A DNA stretch of 64,000 bases from NCBI RefSeq assembly GCF_016545825.1, contig NC_052620.1, forward strand, positions 7,316,001 through 7,380,000. The letters are read 5' to 3'. The position numbers and the translations under genes were made by a program. Origin of the DNA: Eucalyptus grandis (lineage: Eukaryota > Streptophyta > Magnoliopsida > Myrtales > Myrtaceae). Under the pieces are notes generated by a model that was given only the letters and a program-made list of their open reading frames with translations, ran no database searches and was not told the origin of the DNA. Numbering within the stretch: position 1 is the first letter of the stretch; the number at the start of each line of letters is the position of its first letter. Positions 21,433 to 35,200 of the stretch are shown in pieces.

Positions 21433-23345
21433 ATTTTTTTTTAAAAATATATAGTGCGTTTGGGAGTATTTCAAACTTTCGTTTATTTTACGAAAATGAA
21501 TGATTTAAAAAAAAAAATATTCTAAGAATAATGGCTTATATTGCTCGAAATATTTAGTCAATGAATTTTATTTTTTTTATCGATAACAAAAGAAGCAGGA
21601 GCTTAGGCTTTCACTATTAGTGACCATGAAGGAAACATAATAGGAGGAAAATCACATAGATTTCCATCTGATTTAGCTACACAATTTGAAACCCCAGAAG
21701 TCATTCGGCTATACAAGCCAAACTCTAGTGGTGCCAGAAGCTCTTGGTCATATCATTGGTGACACCAATAATAATCCACTTGCTAGGCATACCTTTAACA
21801 TAGTCGGGGTCATGAAAATTACATATTTTGGTAATTTGCTGATTCAACTTTTTCAAGTTGGAGTGCATGATAGTGCATCTCCTACTGACATTAGGAGTGT
21901 GGACCATAATTTTTTATGAAACCGTGGACAATAGTTTAAATGCATTAATAGGTTTCTTGAGTAAAAAGATTATAGAAGTAGGCAGAATAACTTCATCATT
22001 TGTGGACAGAGATGGTTGTATATAAGGAAAATGATAAGATTATGGCTCAAGATTAATAAGATATTTAAGCGAGGAGAATCAAAAGATGAGAGCTGTATAA
22101 ATAGACAAATAATTGGTCATTCTCTTTGTTAGTGGATACACCAGGATATTTTGGATTCAATATGATAAATGGTAGGCTAGGTAGGAATTATTTAATTCAC
22201 TTATATGAAAATGCACATTTTTGGTCATAACTTAACTTATAAGGAAAATTGATGGATCAAATCATAGATTTCTAATGATTTTGCTCAGTTGAAATTGTGG
22301 ACACTACAAATTGATTATCAATATTCAATGTCATTATTGAATATGCTAGTAAACTGCTGGAGAAGAACACCACAAATGCCAAAAAGTCATCCCTAATGTT
22401 CATTTTAGTGCCAAAAGTTTTAGAGAGCTCATTTAAATGCCAAATTTTTTTAGAACCATCTTTTCAGTGCTAACTTTGATTTATATGGCTAGAAATCTGA
22501 TGTAGCCTTTTTATTTTATTAATTTCTTAAGTGGACGAGGCTCACCGGAGGGTCTGGTCAACATCTAGAGCAAGAAATGATGTCATCCAGTAGCTTTCCT
22601 CAAAATAAAAACCCTAAATCGCCAAATTAAAAAAAAAAAAAAAACCCCAGTTTTAAAACATATATCTATATGTTTTAAACAAAATCCAAATCCAAGTGAA
22701 AGTTGGACTTTCCTATTTTAGTGGCCAAATTCGCCAATGCATATTTGAATTTTGGGAAGTTGATCTTCAGATCTTCTTTGCTCAATTTCGAACATCCGCA
22801 ACATATCCAATTCGGAATATTCGGACTTTCGTATTGGGCTCAAACTTGAGACATATTTTAACATTCTTAGTGACGAAAAAGCCGAGAATCAAAGCCAACA
22901 ATGGTGTGTTGAGCCGGATCCGAGTTCTTTAGGTGCTCGAATCGCAGAATAGAGAGTAGAGCACAACAGTTCATGGCACATCGATTATATTCCAACGATT
23001 GAGAGTGGATGACAATCTGGGAGCTCCATAACATCGAGATCTACCGACAGCTTTTGCTTCCTTTTTAACTGAATTTGTTGCGCAGCTTTTCCAAAATCTT
23101 CTCGAGACGACGTTGCCTCACCCGGCCACATCGATGAGGTGCGAGACGCACGTCTGAAGCTTCGGGGGTGGGTGAACAGAGATTCAAGACAAATAGGCGA
23201 ACTCTTGAAAAGTGAAAATTGAAGACACAACAACAAGCCCTCTCGGCCAAGCTTGCCAGAGACAATACGAGTGGCTCGCAAGCAACACGGACACTCGTAC
23301 ATGGACGACCGAGATTTGTGAGCGTCGGCGTTGCTCGGCTAGATA

Positions 23346-24341
23346 TAGGGGTGAGCATGGTCTAGATTAGTTCGGTCCACCCCTTAACCCTAAGACCAAC
23401 TCGCACAGTGCTGGTCCTCAATTTTTGGACCGAGGACCGACCCTATTGAGCTTGGAACTGAGCTCGGACCAACCCAATGGATTTGGTCCAGTTCCAAGGT
23501 CAACCCGACATCAACTAATAATTTTTTATTTCATTTTTTGTACTCCTTAAAAAAAAACAATTGATGACTAGACTAACCTAATGAGTTGGGTTCGGTTTCA
23601 AGGTCAACTCAAGACTAACAAATACTTTTTTATTTCATTTTTTGTACTCCTTGAAAGGATAACCGAGAACTATACCAACCCAATGGGTTCGATGGTGAGC
23701 AAGGTCAGTTAAGAAAGGTAAGTGGTGATAATCAAGTGGGCTGAGCGTCGAATAGAATGAGCATCGAATGTCGAGTGGGGAGCAACAAGCCAAGCGAGCG
23801 CCGAGCGGCACAAGTGACCCAAAGTGAGTGAGGCAAGTGTCGAGTGACAAGCAGAGAAATTATTTTTTTCGATTTTAGCAAATTGAAGACTAAGAAGACA
23901 AATAAGACAAAAGAAAATGAATACTAGAGGAGGATGCCATCCGCTCATAAAAATATTTTCCTCCTTCGTAAATTATAATTATTGACGCCATAAAAGACAT
24001 TAAAACCTAAGTTATAAATAACAATGTAAATTATTTAAACTCTTCACTAGAGCTATTTAATGTTGTTGATTTTGTTTATTTTAAGGTTTTCTCAATATAA
24101 AAAAAAAATTATAAATAATATTATATATATATATATGTATATAAAGTCAGGGTTGGTTCGGGTTGGACTGATACGGAACTCTCAAGACCGAGGACCGACC
24201 TACACAGTACTGGTCTAGGAATTCTAGGACCAAAGAGCAACCCAATCTCCCTAAGAATCAAACCAAGACCGGCAGGGTTGGGCCGGTCCAGGGTGGACCC
24301 TGGGTCGGTCTAGGGTCAACCTTGGACCGACGCTCACCCTA
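23346..24341. mobile_element. hAT-like non-autonomous element, unit B copy
   Basis: Ortholog of 11932-12939. The left end is TAGGGGTGAGCA after GCTAGATA; the right end is TGAGCG-type, CGCTCACCCTA, before GTTAGATT. It has the same GGACCGA-rich interior and no transposase. Confidence 0.75.
24121..24143. repeat. TA microsatellite
   Basis: A TATATA run inside the unit B hAT-like element, longer than in unit A. Confidence 0.8.
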
Positions 24342-24744
24342 GTTAGATTTGGTGGCGACTCCACTGGTGGCAACAATGGAGGAGGGGCGAAGGTCAAATT
24401 CGAAGAGAGGGGATGACTAGATGGGTTTTCGAGCAAGAGGGACCGGAGGTGCGCAGGTGAGGAAGAGGGCCGATGCCATTGTTGAAGAGAGCGAGCTTAC
24501 AAAGAGGGTAACAGAGGAGAGAGATCAAGGAAAAAAATTTGCCCATATTTTCCTTTCTATTCGTTGGACAGCAGCCATAAAAAGTCCATGTGGACTGGTT
24601 TTTTTATTAAAAGCCACCTAATATTTTTGTCGGAATTTCTTGAAGGATTGTTTTTTATCCAATTTGGTCCTTAAGAGCCAGCAAAAACTTTTAACATTAA
24701 AATAAGTATCGTAAATGTTTTTTGACATTTTTAGTGTCCACCCA

Positions 24745-26131
24745 TCAACTGTTATAAAGCTAAAAGTCAAACATCATTAAATTCTTTCTACTATATAAGT
24801 ACTATCTTAGTCAATTTGAAAGATTTTTAACGTCAATCAAACTCTTTGGTCTCGCTTATATCATTTGATATGATTTCCCGATGGGATAAACCTAGTAAGA
24901 ACTAAAGATGGAGAAAATATTCTCTAAGGTTACATTTGGTCGTTCGAACATTTTTGCTTGATAGTATTTCAAATCTCCCACCCAATATATGTTCACGTCC
25001 AAAAATAACATGAATATAAATAAATATTATCTAAATAAATATTGGATTTTTAAGACTAAAATTATGAATAAACTGTGTTTATGAAAAAAAAATCCCCTCT
25101 TCCTCATGAAGCAGAGGAGGAGGCCGTTTTTGCTCAACCCAGCTTCCACAGAGAATTCAATACTCTTAAAAGTAGGCAGAAAAAATTATGGGAAGCGAGG
25201 CGGACTGAGAACTTCCGTTGCTGGAGATAAACGATCGTATGGATCTTCGATAAATAACTGAACTCAAGAAAAAACCAAGCTTTGCACTTTGCCGGAGATT
25301 TCAGGTTATTGAGTTGATCATTTAAGAATCTGGGTCTCTACGGTGTGCTGAACAGAGAGGGGAGAGGACAACATGGGATTTGGAGAATTGAAGGGGAAGG
25401 GGGTAGTTTTTTGAGAGACGATGGAAATAATCTCAGACAACGCCTGAGCTTTTTGCCTGCACCTCTCTATTCTTCCTTGCTTTTCTGAGCTTCAATGTCG
25501 CTCTGTATGGATGACCTAGAATGAAATCTGCAATGCGAAGGCTTGAGGTCAACTACCATTTCTAGATCTGGCGACTTACAAGCCTCAACGCGAGCAACAA
25601 TGAAAAGTTGGCTCGGCCATTTACTGCAAGCCACCGGGACTAAGATGGTGGCTCAGCCATGAACCTTGGCTCCAGATCTCACCTCGTTGATCATGGACCA
25701 GCATTGTCACCGGCCTAGTCAGCTCCGTCTTCCATGGTCGCCACAACTCCAACCAGATTTGAACTGTAGCGACAATGGCAAATGAAAAGGAAGAGAGAAA
25801 AAAAATTAATTTTCAAAATTTCACATATCTTATCTAGGTTTATCCCACCTCCTAGGTGGGATTTTTTTATCCATACCACATCTGGTCATATCCAGCTTTC
25901 GTATCTCTCAAAACACCGCATAGGATAAAAGCTATCATATCCGAAGTTTTATCCGGCCAACCAAACACAGCCTAAAAGCATTGAGTGATAAATTAACACG
26001 AGAGATAGTATGATACAATGAATAGAAAATTACACATCTTTTTGAGCAAATGAAAACTAAAAATGTCATTATGGTCGAGACAAATACAATTATCTCTATT
26101 TGGGATTTAACAGTTTCTTCAGCCATGATCA
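24745..26131. other. Non-coding part of unit B
   Basis: No gene recognised. It matches 13337-14845 of unit A without the SINE. Confidence 0.6.
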
Positions 26132-26806
26132 GGAAAATTACCAAAAAAGTTATAAACCTTTTGCATTTGTGCTAATTCAGTTCTAAACTTCTTCTTTTTT
26201 TGTCAATTCAATCATAAACCTTTTATAATTATTCCAATTCAGTCCTTCCGACCAAAATTGGCCAGTCGAGCAGTGACAACTTTTTAATAATATTTTATTT
26301 TATTGAATTATTCTATTAATTCTTAATATTTTTCACCCCCTCTCTCTCCCTCCCTCCCTCCCTCCCTCCCTCCTTTGGCTCCGATGATCGACTAGAAGGA
26401 AGGGCTGGCCGGTTGCCAAATTGAGGCAATTGGGCAAGGTCGCCTCGCCATCGGCGGGCGAGGGCAAGCTCACGCAGCCTCCCAGTGGGGCAAGCCCTCA
26501 TCAAATTTGGTGAGGGCTCGCCCTCGCCGTCACTAGGCGAGCTCGCCTCCCGCCAATGGCTAGGTGAGCTCACCCTCATCCACCGACGGCAAAGCGAGCT
26601 CACATGGCTGTCTCGGTCGGACGACCGGTGAGGGTTGGCCGGTCGCCGGAGCCAAAAGGAAGAAGGGAGGAGGAGGAGGGGGGAGGAGCAGGGAGAGGGA
26701 GAGGGAGAGGGAGAGAGGGGGTAAAAAAAATATTTAAAAATTCAAAAAATAATTTTAAAAATAAAATAAATTCAAAAAAGGTTTAAGATTTTTTTGATAA
26801 TTTTCC
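26132..26806. mobile_element. GC-cargo inverted-repeat element, unit B copy
   Basis: Ortholog of 14846-15652. Most of the right inverted arm (equivalent to about 15475-15610) is deleted; the outermost AAAAAGGTTTAAGATTTTTT part remains. Confidence 0.6.
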
Positions 26807-26939
26807 CTAATATTCTTCTAAAAGATGTCAAAGGTGTTCGATATTTTTTATTTGTAAATTAATTGAATTTAGAGAGTTGATTAGTGTGCACAGTGAAAGC
26901 TTTGTGAATTTCTATTACATTAGGATTAATATTGCATTC

Positions 26940-27152
26940 TTAGATCGGTGTACTATCTGAGGTTAATAAGCATATAATCCGATATTCTTTGCCATTTAAT
27001 TTGTGAAGGATCTGATTCTTTATTGATAATAATGCTAAGAGAACTATGCGATCCTTGAAAAGGACAGGCATGTCAATGCCTTTTAGAGTAATAATGAAGC
27101 ATTCATCATACAGGAACGATTCCAAAGCAATAGAGAATTGACGGATAGACAT
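26940..27152 (-). pseudogene. PIF1/Helitron helicase-like fragment, unit B copy
   Basis: A 70-aa frame matching 15784-15996, with Q-to-R and Y-to-C changes. The same FKDRIVL and LLTSDST motifs are visible. Conservation between copies may only reflect a recent duplication, not selection. Confidence 0.4.
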
Positions 27153-29057
27153 TAAACATTACATATCTACTTTTTTGGCCGGACAGTAATTGTATGAGTG
27201 GTTCACTGTTATGGCATTGTTATTCACGATTTCAGTGCTGGAATTTTGGGAGGAAGATGCCAGCATATACAAATTCAGCTAATTTAAGCAGGATATACAG
27301 CTCATGCTATGACTGACCATAAATGCAGGCTTGGAAGCCGACAAAGAAATTTGCCCTAAATAAAATCATCACAATTTGAGCCAAATGTAATCTAAACCAG
27401 TTAAATATTATGGGAATCTTATTTGTGGTTTTACTACAATGCCAAAGGCAGGATGGAGCTAACTGTGGAGAATGTCACATGAACTTATACAGCTCATAAA
27501 ATTAGAAGCACAGCAAATACTGACGAATCAACCATAGTTGTCAACTAAGAAACTTGTCAAATATCGACAAGTACTAACAAATTTGGTGGAGCATAGACGG
27601 TTTAAAACTTGAAGTATGAACCATGAGCTTAGTTGAAGCTTCACCAGAAAATCAATCTACACCACGACCTATGAGTCGAGGCACCGGGATTTTGTGCGCT
27701 GATTGAACCTCACATTTTCATTTAATTTAGAAACTCAGAAGTTTTGTAGGATCAGTATTGACTATTCTAAAGAGTTAAGCTATTAGATGAAAACATGTGA
27801 TCTAATATTTAATTACTCTAACACTACCCCCATGCTTAGTTTGATCTTAAGCATGAAAATTTAATTTGAAAGGTAAATGGGATCTGGAAAAATTTAAAGT
27901 TAGAATCTCCTACTTTGATATCATGCGAGATTTTGTGGGATCACTGTTGACTGTTCTAAAAGTATAAGCTATTAGACGAAAACATGTGATTTAATATTTA
28001 ATTACTTTAATGGGAACTAAATTAAATATGTATCAAAAGTTAATAGACTATATTGAATAAATGAAAATTCAAGAATCACATTATATATTAAACTAAAATT
28101 CAAAAATTATTTGTTTTATCTTTCCCAGTATTACAAATGACATTCATACCATTTTAGAGACCTATACATACACAATCTTTTAGATATTGATATTGTCCTT
28201 ATGTGCTCAGACGAAATGATGTTGAAATCGTGTTTTATCAATATCAGACCATCGGTCTATAAAACGTCACCAGTTATTGTCCAAAACCCGTCGGAAATTA
28301 CCATCCGTCCCTATCAATGTCCCCATGACACCTGTAACGGGTTGGTTGATTGGTCAAAATCACACCATCAATTTCCTAAAGTTTTAGACGATATTTACCA
28401 CATAAACGCTTCATTCGCAGTACATGGAATGTCCGAACATGAAAAAACAGCCAAAACGTGCGTGGTAAAAAGGCAAGAGCAACGAGCGAGGGGCGTTGGG
28501 CGTAGATTTTCAAAAGCTTTGGGGAGGATTTGTCCGTGGCATTGGATGCCATAGTTTTGGACAGGAAAATAAATTATCATAGAAATTTATATTGTCAGTG
28601 ACTATTAAACCAAGGCCAGCACATGTAGGACCGGCTATTCGCATTTTTGTGTGCATTTTCTAACAAAATATGACGATAGGACAATAAAGTACAAAATATA
28701 GAATTACTATTTAGTGTTTTTTTTTTTTTTGCATGTCAGAAGTACATTTAAAGTACATTTATTTCTCAAGTCCTTATATTTTCCATATAAAAAGGACATT
28801 AATTAATGAGAAGGCACAAACAAAGTGATGGAATGATAAGACAGAGAGAATGAAATATAAATGGGTCAGGGACATCTTCTTTTTGCTAAAACAACATATT
28901 TTTAAGCACAATGGCTAAACATTATTCCCTCTGTCTCTACATTTCATTATCTCTCTCATTTGGATACGAGATTTAACTAAATCTCGAAAATGTTAATAAA
29001 TTTTTCTGCAATTTCCTTTTGAACGAATATGATAGCAAAAGACTTAATTTGTTCATG
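27153..29057. other. Non-coding part of unit B, including repeat R
   Basis: Dispersed repeat R lies at 28195-28470, with the intact LINE target site at about 28465. A 117-codon frame at 28201-28554 runs through repeat R and is unlikely to be a gene. The rest matches unit A. Confidence 0.6.
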
Positions 29058-30269
29058 ACTTGACGTGTTAAATAGTATTACTAAAAATTTTAATCTTGGT
29101 CTTCTCTTTGCTTCCTTTTTCTTTTTCTTTTTCTTTTTTAATCTTGTGAAGTTTTGTTGATTTTGAGATTGAAGGGATTAGGCCTAAACTAGCAACCACC
29201 CGAATTGGGAATCATCCAAACCGAACCGAACTGATCAGTTATGGGCAATTCCTAAAGGCATTGGTCCAATTCCTGATTTCATAAAATTGGAATTGGTGAT
29301 TTTCGGTCCAGGGTCCAATTCATGGGGAAATCGAACCACCCAAATTGAAACAATTATTTTTTATTTATATATTTTTATTTCTCACGCATCGTCTACTCTT
29401 TCCTTGTTCCCCTCTCATAAGTCAAGTCACACCACCACTACTTTTGGTAGCTTTGAATTGATTGTCCATAAATAACCAATTGGTCTTTGAGTGTGTTTGT
29501 GTGTGGACTTTAATGTGTTTTAACACATTTGAAGAATAGGAATTATCATAAATCCACATGTTCCATTAGACCGCTTGGGAACTAGACCGATCTAATGGTC
29601 AAGTCCCAAGACCAAGAAGCCTAATCCTCGATTTCAGAATTTGGGAACCAGGTCCTTCTGGTCCGATTTTCAATTCCCGGGTGAGACCGAATCGAACCAA
29701 GAATTGATTTTTCCTAGTAGGGACAAACAGAAGTAATTCCTAAATTGAGTTTCTAACAAAGTGCACATTATGTGATATTTTCACCACCTCTTGAAGTAAA
29801 CTAAGATAAGAAAGCGGCAATTCGTGGATCATAATCGCCTAAGTAATGCATCACTAAACATCATTACATGCTTAGCTGGAGTTAAAAGGCTAATTTGGTC
29901 AATCATCTTAAAACGGGTCTATTTTAGCCAAACAAAAACAATGTGGAACTAGCCCCAATAATAATATGCTCATTTTTGTTAAGAAAGAGGAGCACTAAGA
30001 AAAATGACCAAAAAATGGCGTAGAGTTCTAATTTCGCTCCATTTGCTTCCATTTCATAATAGACTGGACCCTAACCAGTGCTTCTACCTGGATTGTTTGA
30101 GAACTTCGCTAAAAGGGGAAATCTATGGCATAAAGCGAGCATCTAGGCAATAGTGTTATAGCTTTATTTCATCAAGCCGTCTGCCATCTAGCAGATGGGT
30201 TTACGTAGATGGAGGAGGGCTATCGTGCTTATGTAAAAAGGGGTCCAAAAGTCAGGTCAGCCACATCAG
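29058..30269. other. Block present only in unit B
   Basis: Unit A goes straight from TTTGTTCA to GCACCAAC. This 1.2-kb block contains a CTTTTT microsatellite near 29115 and GGTCC/GAACCGAA-type short repeats (29190-29720) reminiscent of the hAT-like interiors. No gene, clear TIR or TSD was found. Confidence 0.5.
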
Positions 30270-31009
30270 CACCAACGTGGCGTTTATGTGACAATCCACG
30301 TAATCATTTTCATTTTTACCTTTGGACAAAATGACTAACATGAAAAATATACAGTTTAGAGACTATATTATATAAAAAAGTTCAAATATTGAATTGAAAA
30401 TTTTCAAAAAGTTTAGATACTGTGATGCCCTTATGCTAAGCATTTGATAATACAGCGGTTGATGGATCTTTTGAAATTTGTGAAAGACTTGTGAAAGCTT
30501 ACTTTTGATTTTGATTAACGATCGAAGAGATAACAAAGATGATAAATCAATATGGTAAAAAACGATGGTGGAAATAATTAAAAAAAAAAATAGAATGAAA
30601 TGATTTGCCGCTTTCCTTCAATGAATTTAGGCAAAGTCAGTGACTCTATCTTTCTAAGTCAAAAGGACTCATTATCATCATCTATGAACAGCTAAGCCAC
30701 ATGCAGCCTCCCAAAGCATTGCATAGATTAGCCTCAACTAAGCACTCGCCTATTCAATGGTGGAAAGTGAGATTGCCAAACATCTATGAAGGTAGGTGCT
30801 TGAATTGAGAGTTAATCGTGTGGAAACGAGTAAACCCTGGCCAAATGGAAGTTTCATTTGGTAACTAGAATTATAATGCGTTTGTGAGTATTTCAATCTT
30901 TTGTTTATTTTACGAAAAATGAATGATTTAAAAATATATATATTCTAAGAATAATGGCTTATATTGCTCGAAATATTTATTCAATGAATTTTTTTTTATT
31001 TATCGATAA

Positions 31010-31690
31010 TAATTTATGTCTAAACATTTACATAGATGATGAAAAAAATATTTTTTATTCATTCATCTTTATAAAAAATACAAATGATCATTTTTATGAA
31101 AATATTTTATAAACAATTTATTTTTCATGAAACAAATGTACCATTTATAAAAAATGCCATCACAGAATCTTCTATCACGGAGGATCCGGCTTCCTTGCTA
31201 TTTGCTCTCGATCAAGGCCATTGATGAGTCCACCTAGGAAATTTTGAGTCTCTCCAATTTTGAAACCCTAGATCTTACTATATTCAATTTCGAAATTAGG
31301 GGTCTACATCGTGGAATTTGTGGGATCCGTGGAACTTGCAGGTTTCGACAGGTTTTAAAACAAGACATTTTATGAAACCCTAATCAAAATTTGTTTCTTA
31401 ATGAATAACTTTAAATCAAAACTATTTTTTTAACGTTTATTATTAAAATATGTATAATTCTTTAGTTCTAATATATCGATGAAAGATTTATCATCAAAAC
31501 AGGCATAAAAGTTAAATATGTAAAATTAGATTTTGTTAAAGCGGCCACCAAAAGGAAATTGCTGAATAAAAGCACACAAATGATCATGCCATGTGATTAA
31601 CCCCGTGCAAGCTTTACCAAGTTGTGAGCCAAGGCTTGGTGGTAAAGTTAGTTTCGATGCTTAAACATTTTTCGCCTTAAAAATATAAAA
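31010..31690. other. Non-coding interval
   Basis: AT-rich. A short hairpin-like pair CTTTACCAAG / CTTGGTGGTAAAG lies near 31612-31650. No gene recognised. Confidence 0.5.
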
Positions 31691-32220
31691 AAATCCCTAA
31701 TTTATAAAAAATAATATTAATATCATGAAAACCCCCCAAATTAATATATTTATGACAAATTAACCTTTCGCTAGTTTTCATCAAATTGGATTAAATACAA
31801 TGAAAAAGTATAAACTGACATATCTATCAATAACCACACGTCATCTAATCAGCAATTTAACAGAAACTAGTCATGGATAAATTTATTGTAGGTGCATTAA
31901 TTTAGAGTTTTTTATGATAAAATATTAATTCAAAGAAAATTTATCACGAATATATTAACTTGTGATTTTTCTTAATATTAAATCCAATTATTTAAAAAAA
32001 GAAAGGAAATTATGGAATGAAACGGTCATCCAGAAGCTTTGCTGAGTCGACTCACTCACCATGCCAAAACCACACCCACCACAAAAGCGCACCGCAACAG
32101 TCCACGACGCAGAGCCGGCTGAGCAGCTAATATACTCTCGCCTCCTTCATCGTCACTGTTAAAGCTTTGCCTTTTTACGCGTCTCGATCTCAATCCGGGT
32201 CTACCCATTTCTCGACTCCG
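31691..32220 (+). repeat. SDR upstream region, duplicated at about 42050-42596
   Basis: The two upstream regions align by eye from an AATATTAATATCA-type line to the ATG. The start of similarity is approximate. Confidence 0.7.
32127..32134 (+). promoter_or_regulatory. Candidate TATA element of the SDR gene
   Basis: AATATACT lies about 90 bp before the ATG; the duplicate reads TATATACT at the same place (about 42506). Position and sharing support a core promoter element, but only weakly, since the whole region is duplicated. Confidence 0.35.
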
Positions 32221-35200
32221 ATGGTGAGCGGCGGCGGTGGCGGCGGCGACGACGGGCAGCAGGTGGTCCTGATAACCGGGTGCTCCCAGGGCGGCATCGG
32301 CCACGCCATGGCCCGGGCCTTCGCCGCCCGGGACTGCCGCGTCGTCGCCGCCAGCCGGTCCCGCGCCTCCATGGCCGACCTCGACGGTGACCCGAGGTTC
32401 CATCTCCAGGAGCTCGACGTACTGTCCGAGGAAAGCGTGAAGCGGGTGGTCGGGAACGTGATCGACAAGTTCGGAAAAATCGATGTGCTGGTCAACAATG
32501 CCGGTGTCCAGTGCGTGGGCCCTCTCGCGGAGATCCCGCTGTCCGCCCTCCAGAAGACGTTCGATACCAACGTCTATGGTAATGAATGCTGATGATTTGG
32601 TCTATTCTCTGCACAGTCTCGATTCGTGGCTTGACGTGTGCTACTGGGTTGATTGATTTTGGTTTCTGGGTGGAATGTACGGAGGCAATCTATGAGCTTT
32701 GTGTTGAAATGCGGTGTTCTGGGTGAAGCTATCAGCTCTTTATGGACGTCGAGTGAGAGTTCTGGTGACTGTCCTTGTTAGCTGTTAACGACTGATGATT
32801 TTATTGTTGGTGAATGTGCCGGACGAGATGGTACATTTTGCTACTTGTAAGGCTTTGCATTGACAGGTCGAAGTTACTGCTTTGTTCAAAATGTCTCTCC
32901 TGCCGATGGTGGATCTGCTCAGTTTGTTGCGAGCAACCAGAAAGAGGAAAACCCTTACGACATAGGTGGTCCTGCGGATGAGATGGTTGCTTGGGGATGT
33001 GCTTGTTTCCGATGCAACCGTAGGATTGACTTAATGATCTGAGGACTGAAGATGTGTGTGTCTAATGGGATCGATTCCCCATTGCAACAAATAGGATTGA
33101 CTTAGTCATTTAAAGAATAGAGATGTGTTTGTGTGATTTAGACGCTATACACAGGTTCAGTTCCCTCAACTTCTGGTGGTGCAAACCATTTCATAGCCTG
33201 ACCACCCCTTGGACTTCAGCTCGATTTCTTAGGATTCCATATCATGGGTCCAGTATAGCTTTTTAAGTGTCATCAGAGAATACTTACAGTACATGACCTT
33301 TGTATCCTGGTTTGAAAGCAGCTTCCTAAGATATAGCAACAACGCAGCTGCATTCTGCTCCTACTTTGTCCATGGTGCATTTGTCTTGGTACAAGAAGTT
33401 CGGCTTAAAAACACAGAATAGGCTTATGCAGAATATTTAGATGCTGTAAAGCATTTTTGTCAGTTGTCGTGGTGATTAGCTTTTAGTCATCTCCTTGCCA
33501 ATCAAGTCTATAGTAGTTTTAAGCCAGACATCACATGGAAAGCACAGGTAAATCCTGCAGTGAACCACAAAAAGGGGTAGTTTAGTACCAAAAGGTAACT
33601 CAGATACTTTCTTTCACAATATCAAAGTCTGGTAATTTCATTTCCTCAATCAGAAATTTTTTCATTGTCAGTTCTCTTCATCCAGAAATCTTAAATTGAT
33701 CCAGACATAAAGTACTGCAAAAAGATTACTATCTGTATTGATAACATCCCTTTCTTTATAGTCAAAACTCCAGGAAAAAAGACATTCTTCTAGATCTATT
33801 GGTTGAAATTAGAGTTGTAAAACTATAGTTCGCATAGGCAATTTTTCTGCATCTCTGCTTATATACATACTCATTTGGTATGCATGTTGTTCACCAGTAA
33901 CATCATATTCTTGCAATTAGCCTGGGACTATAGTCATAGCATATTGCACAATACCTTGACCTTGAGTATTAAGTAACACGATTGCATCTCTTTTATCACT
34001 GATGACAGCTGGATGTTACAGCTGAAGATTCTCAGTTCAAAGCAGATCCACACGTTGCCATAGGAAGTAATGGGTACCATGAGACTTGTGGAGACCCACA
34101 TATTGTTTAAAGAGGGTTTCAAAGGGTTGTGGAATAGGTTTCAGATTCCAAAAGTTTAGAATTGTGTCTACTTATGTTGTTATCCTTTCGACATCGGAAC
34201 CACACACTCCTTTTGTGTGTTCTAGAGAGTAGAGACAGGAGTATGGCAGTAAAAAACAAATAGGACTGCATTTTAGTATGTGATCTAAGTGTCAAGCTTA
34301 TTTGCCACTGTCAATGTTTCCAATAAAACAAAAACATTCAGCTGCCACCCCCATTCTAACTTGCAGCTTATAGTTTTCAGAATTTTCTTTTGATCTTTTC
34401 TGCTGCTTCAATATAATGGGTGGAACGAAATTCTATCTCTCTGTGCAAGCATGGCTTAAACTGGAAAACATTTGTCTGCTGCTCAGATTGGAGGTATCTG
34501 CTGTATTTTTGGATCAGTGGGATTTACTATTTACTGGGGTTTTATACAGCATTAGAATCCTTGAGCATGTTGGTCGAAAATTGTCAATGCCTTTCCTTAG
34601 GTTTAAACTGATCTTGTGAGGATTTTCCTAGTTAATTGTGACAAAACAATCATGTAAACTTCATTTTAATGACGTCATGGGCAGTCCATCCATTACATAC
34701 GTTATGAAATGGAGTCTTTCATCTAAGATGATGTAGAATTGTCCAATTCCTATTTCATTTTCTTTCAGTCTCTTGGCAACTGTGAAGTGAGTGTAAAGTA
34801 TGGCCTTCTTGTGCATCTCTCGATCTTTCCTACAGGATCATTGAGAATGATTCAAGCTGCTGTCCCTCACATGGCAACTAGGAAAAATGGGAAAGTAGCT
34901 AACGTGGGGAGTGTTGCTGCTTTGACAAATGGACCGTGGGCAGGTTCTTATACTTCATCAAAAGCTGCCCTCCATTCAATGACTGATACTCTCAGGTGAG
35001 AGCATTGTTGATTTTATCATTCTTTTTCTTTAGGGTAGTTAGTATATGTCCAAGCTCTCACCCTTACCATTAGTTGTAAAAAATGCCTCGTATGATTGGT
35101 GGAATAGAATGGGATAGGAATGGAATGGAATGACTAATGCCATGGAAATAACTCTGAGAAGTACCTACGGCCTAATTGAATGTCTCTCTTTATCACACCA

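Larger units (their letters stand above)
6606..21586 (+). repeat. Tandem duplication unit A
   Basis: This is the first of two head-to-tail copies of one segment. Matching landmarks in A and B: 6606/21587 (start), 8365/21789, 9871/22358, 11142/22654, 11932/23346, 14846/26132, 15784/26940, 17126/28290, 20205/28480, and the shared end CGATAA at 21586/31009. Unit A is about 15 kb, mostly because of insertions absent from B: 936-bp Mutator-like element, SINE fragment, 2.9-kb LINE, LINE-tail insertion at 20358. It also keeps 1.55-kb and 0.96-kb blocks missing from B. Coordinates were matched by eye. Confidence 0.9.
22358..24744. mobile_element. Older Mutator-like element, unit B copy
   Basis: Ortholog of 9871-13336, without the 956-bp block. 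The left flank AGTAAACTGC (22348-22357) is single here, giving the empty site for the 936-bp element. The right edge reads GTGTCCACCCAT then CAACTG. Confidence 0.7.
21587..31009 (+). repeat. Tandem duplication unit B
   Basis: The second head-to-tail copy. It starts directly where unit A ends (CGATAA|CAAAAGAAG) and ends with the same CGATAA at 31009. It lacks the A-specific insertions and two blocks (1.55 kb and 0.96 kb), and carries its own block at 29058-30269. Confidence 0.9.

Noticed and set aside
28201..28554. 117-aa frame in unit B resembling the start of the 1014-aa frame
   Set aside because: It is dispersed repeat R, whose other copies at 44150 and 54330 are full of stops and indels, so it is not under coding constraint.
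31610..31655. tRNA or SINE head
   Set aside because: A short inverted pair is present but no proper A and B boxes at tRNA spacing.
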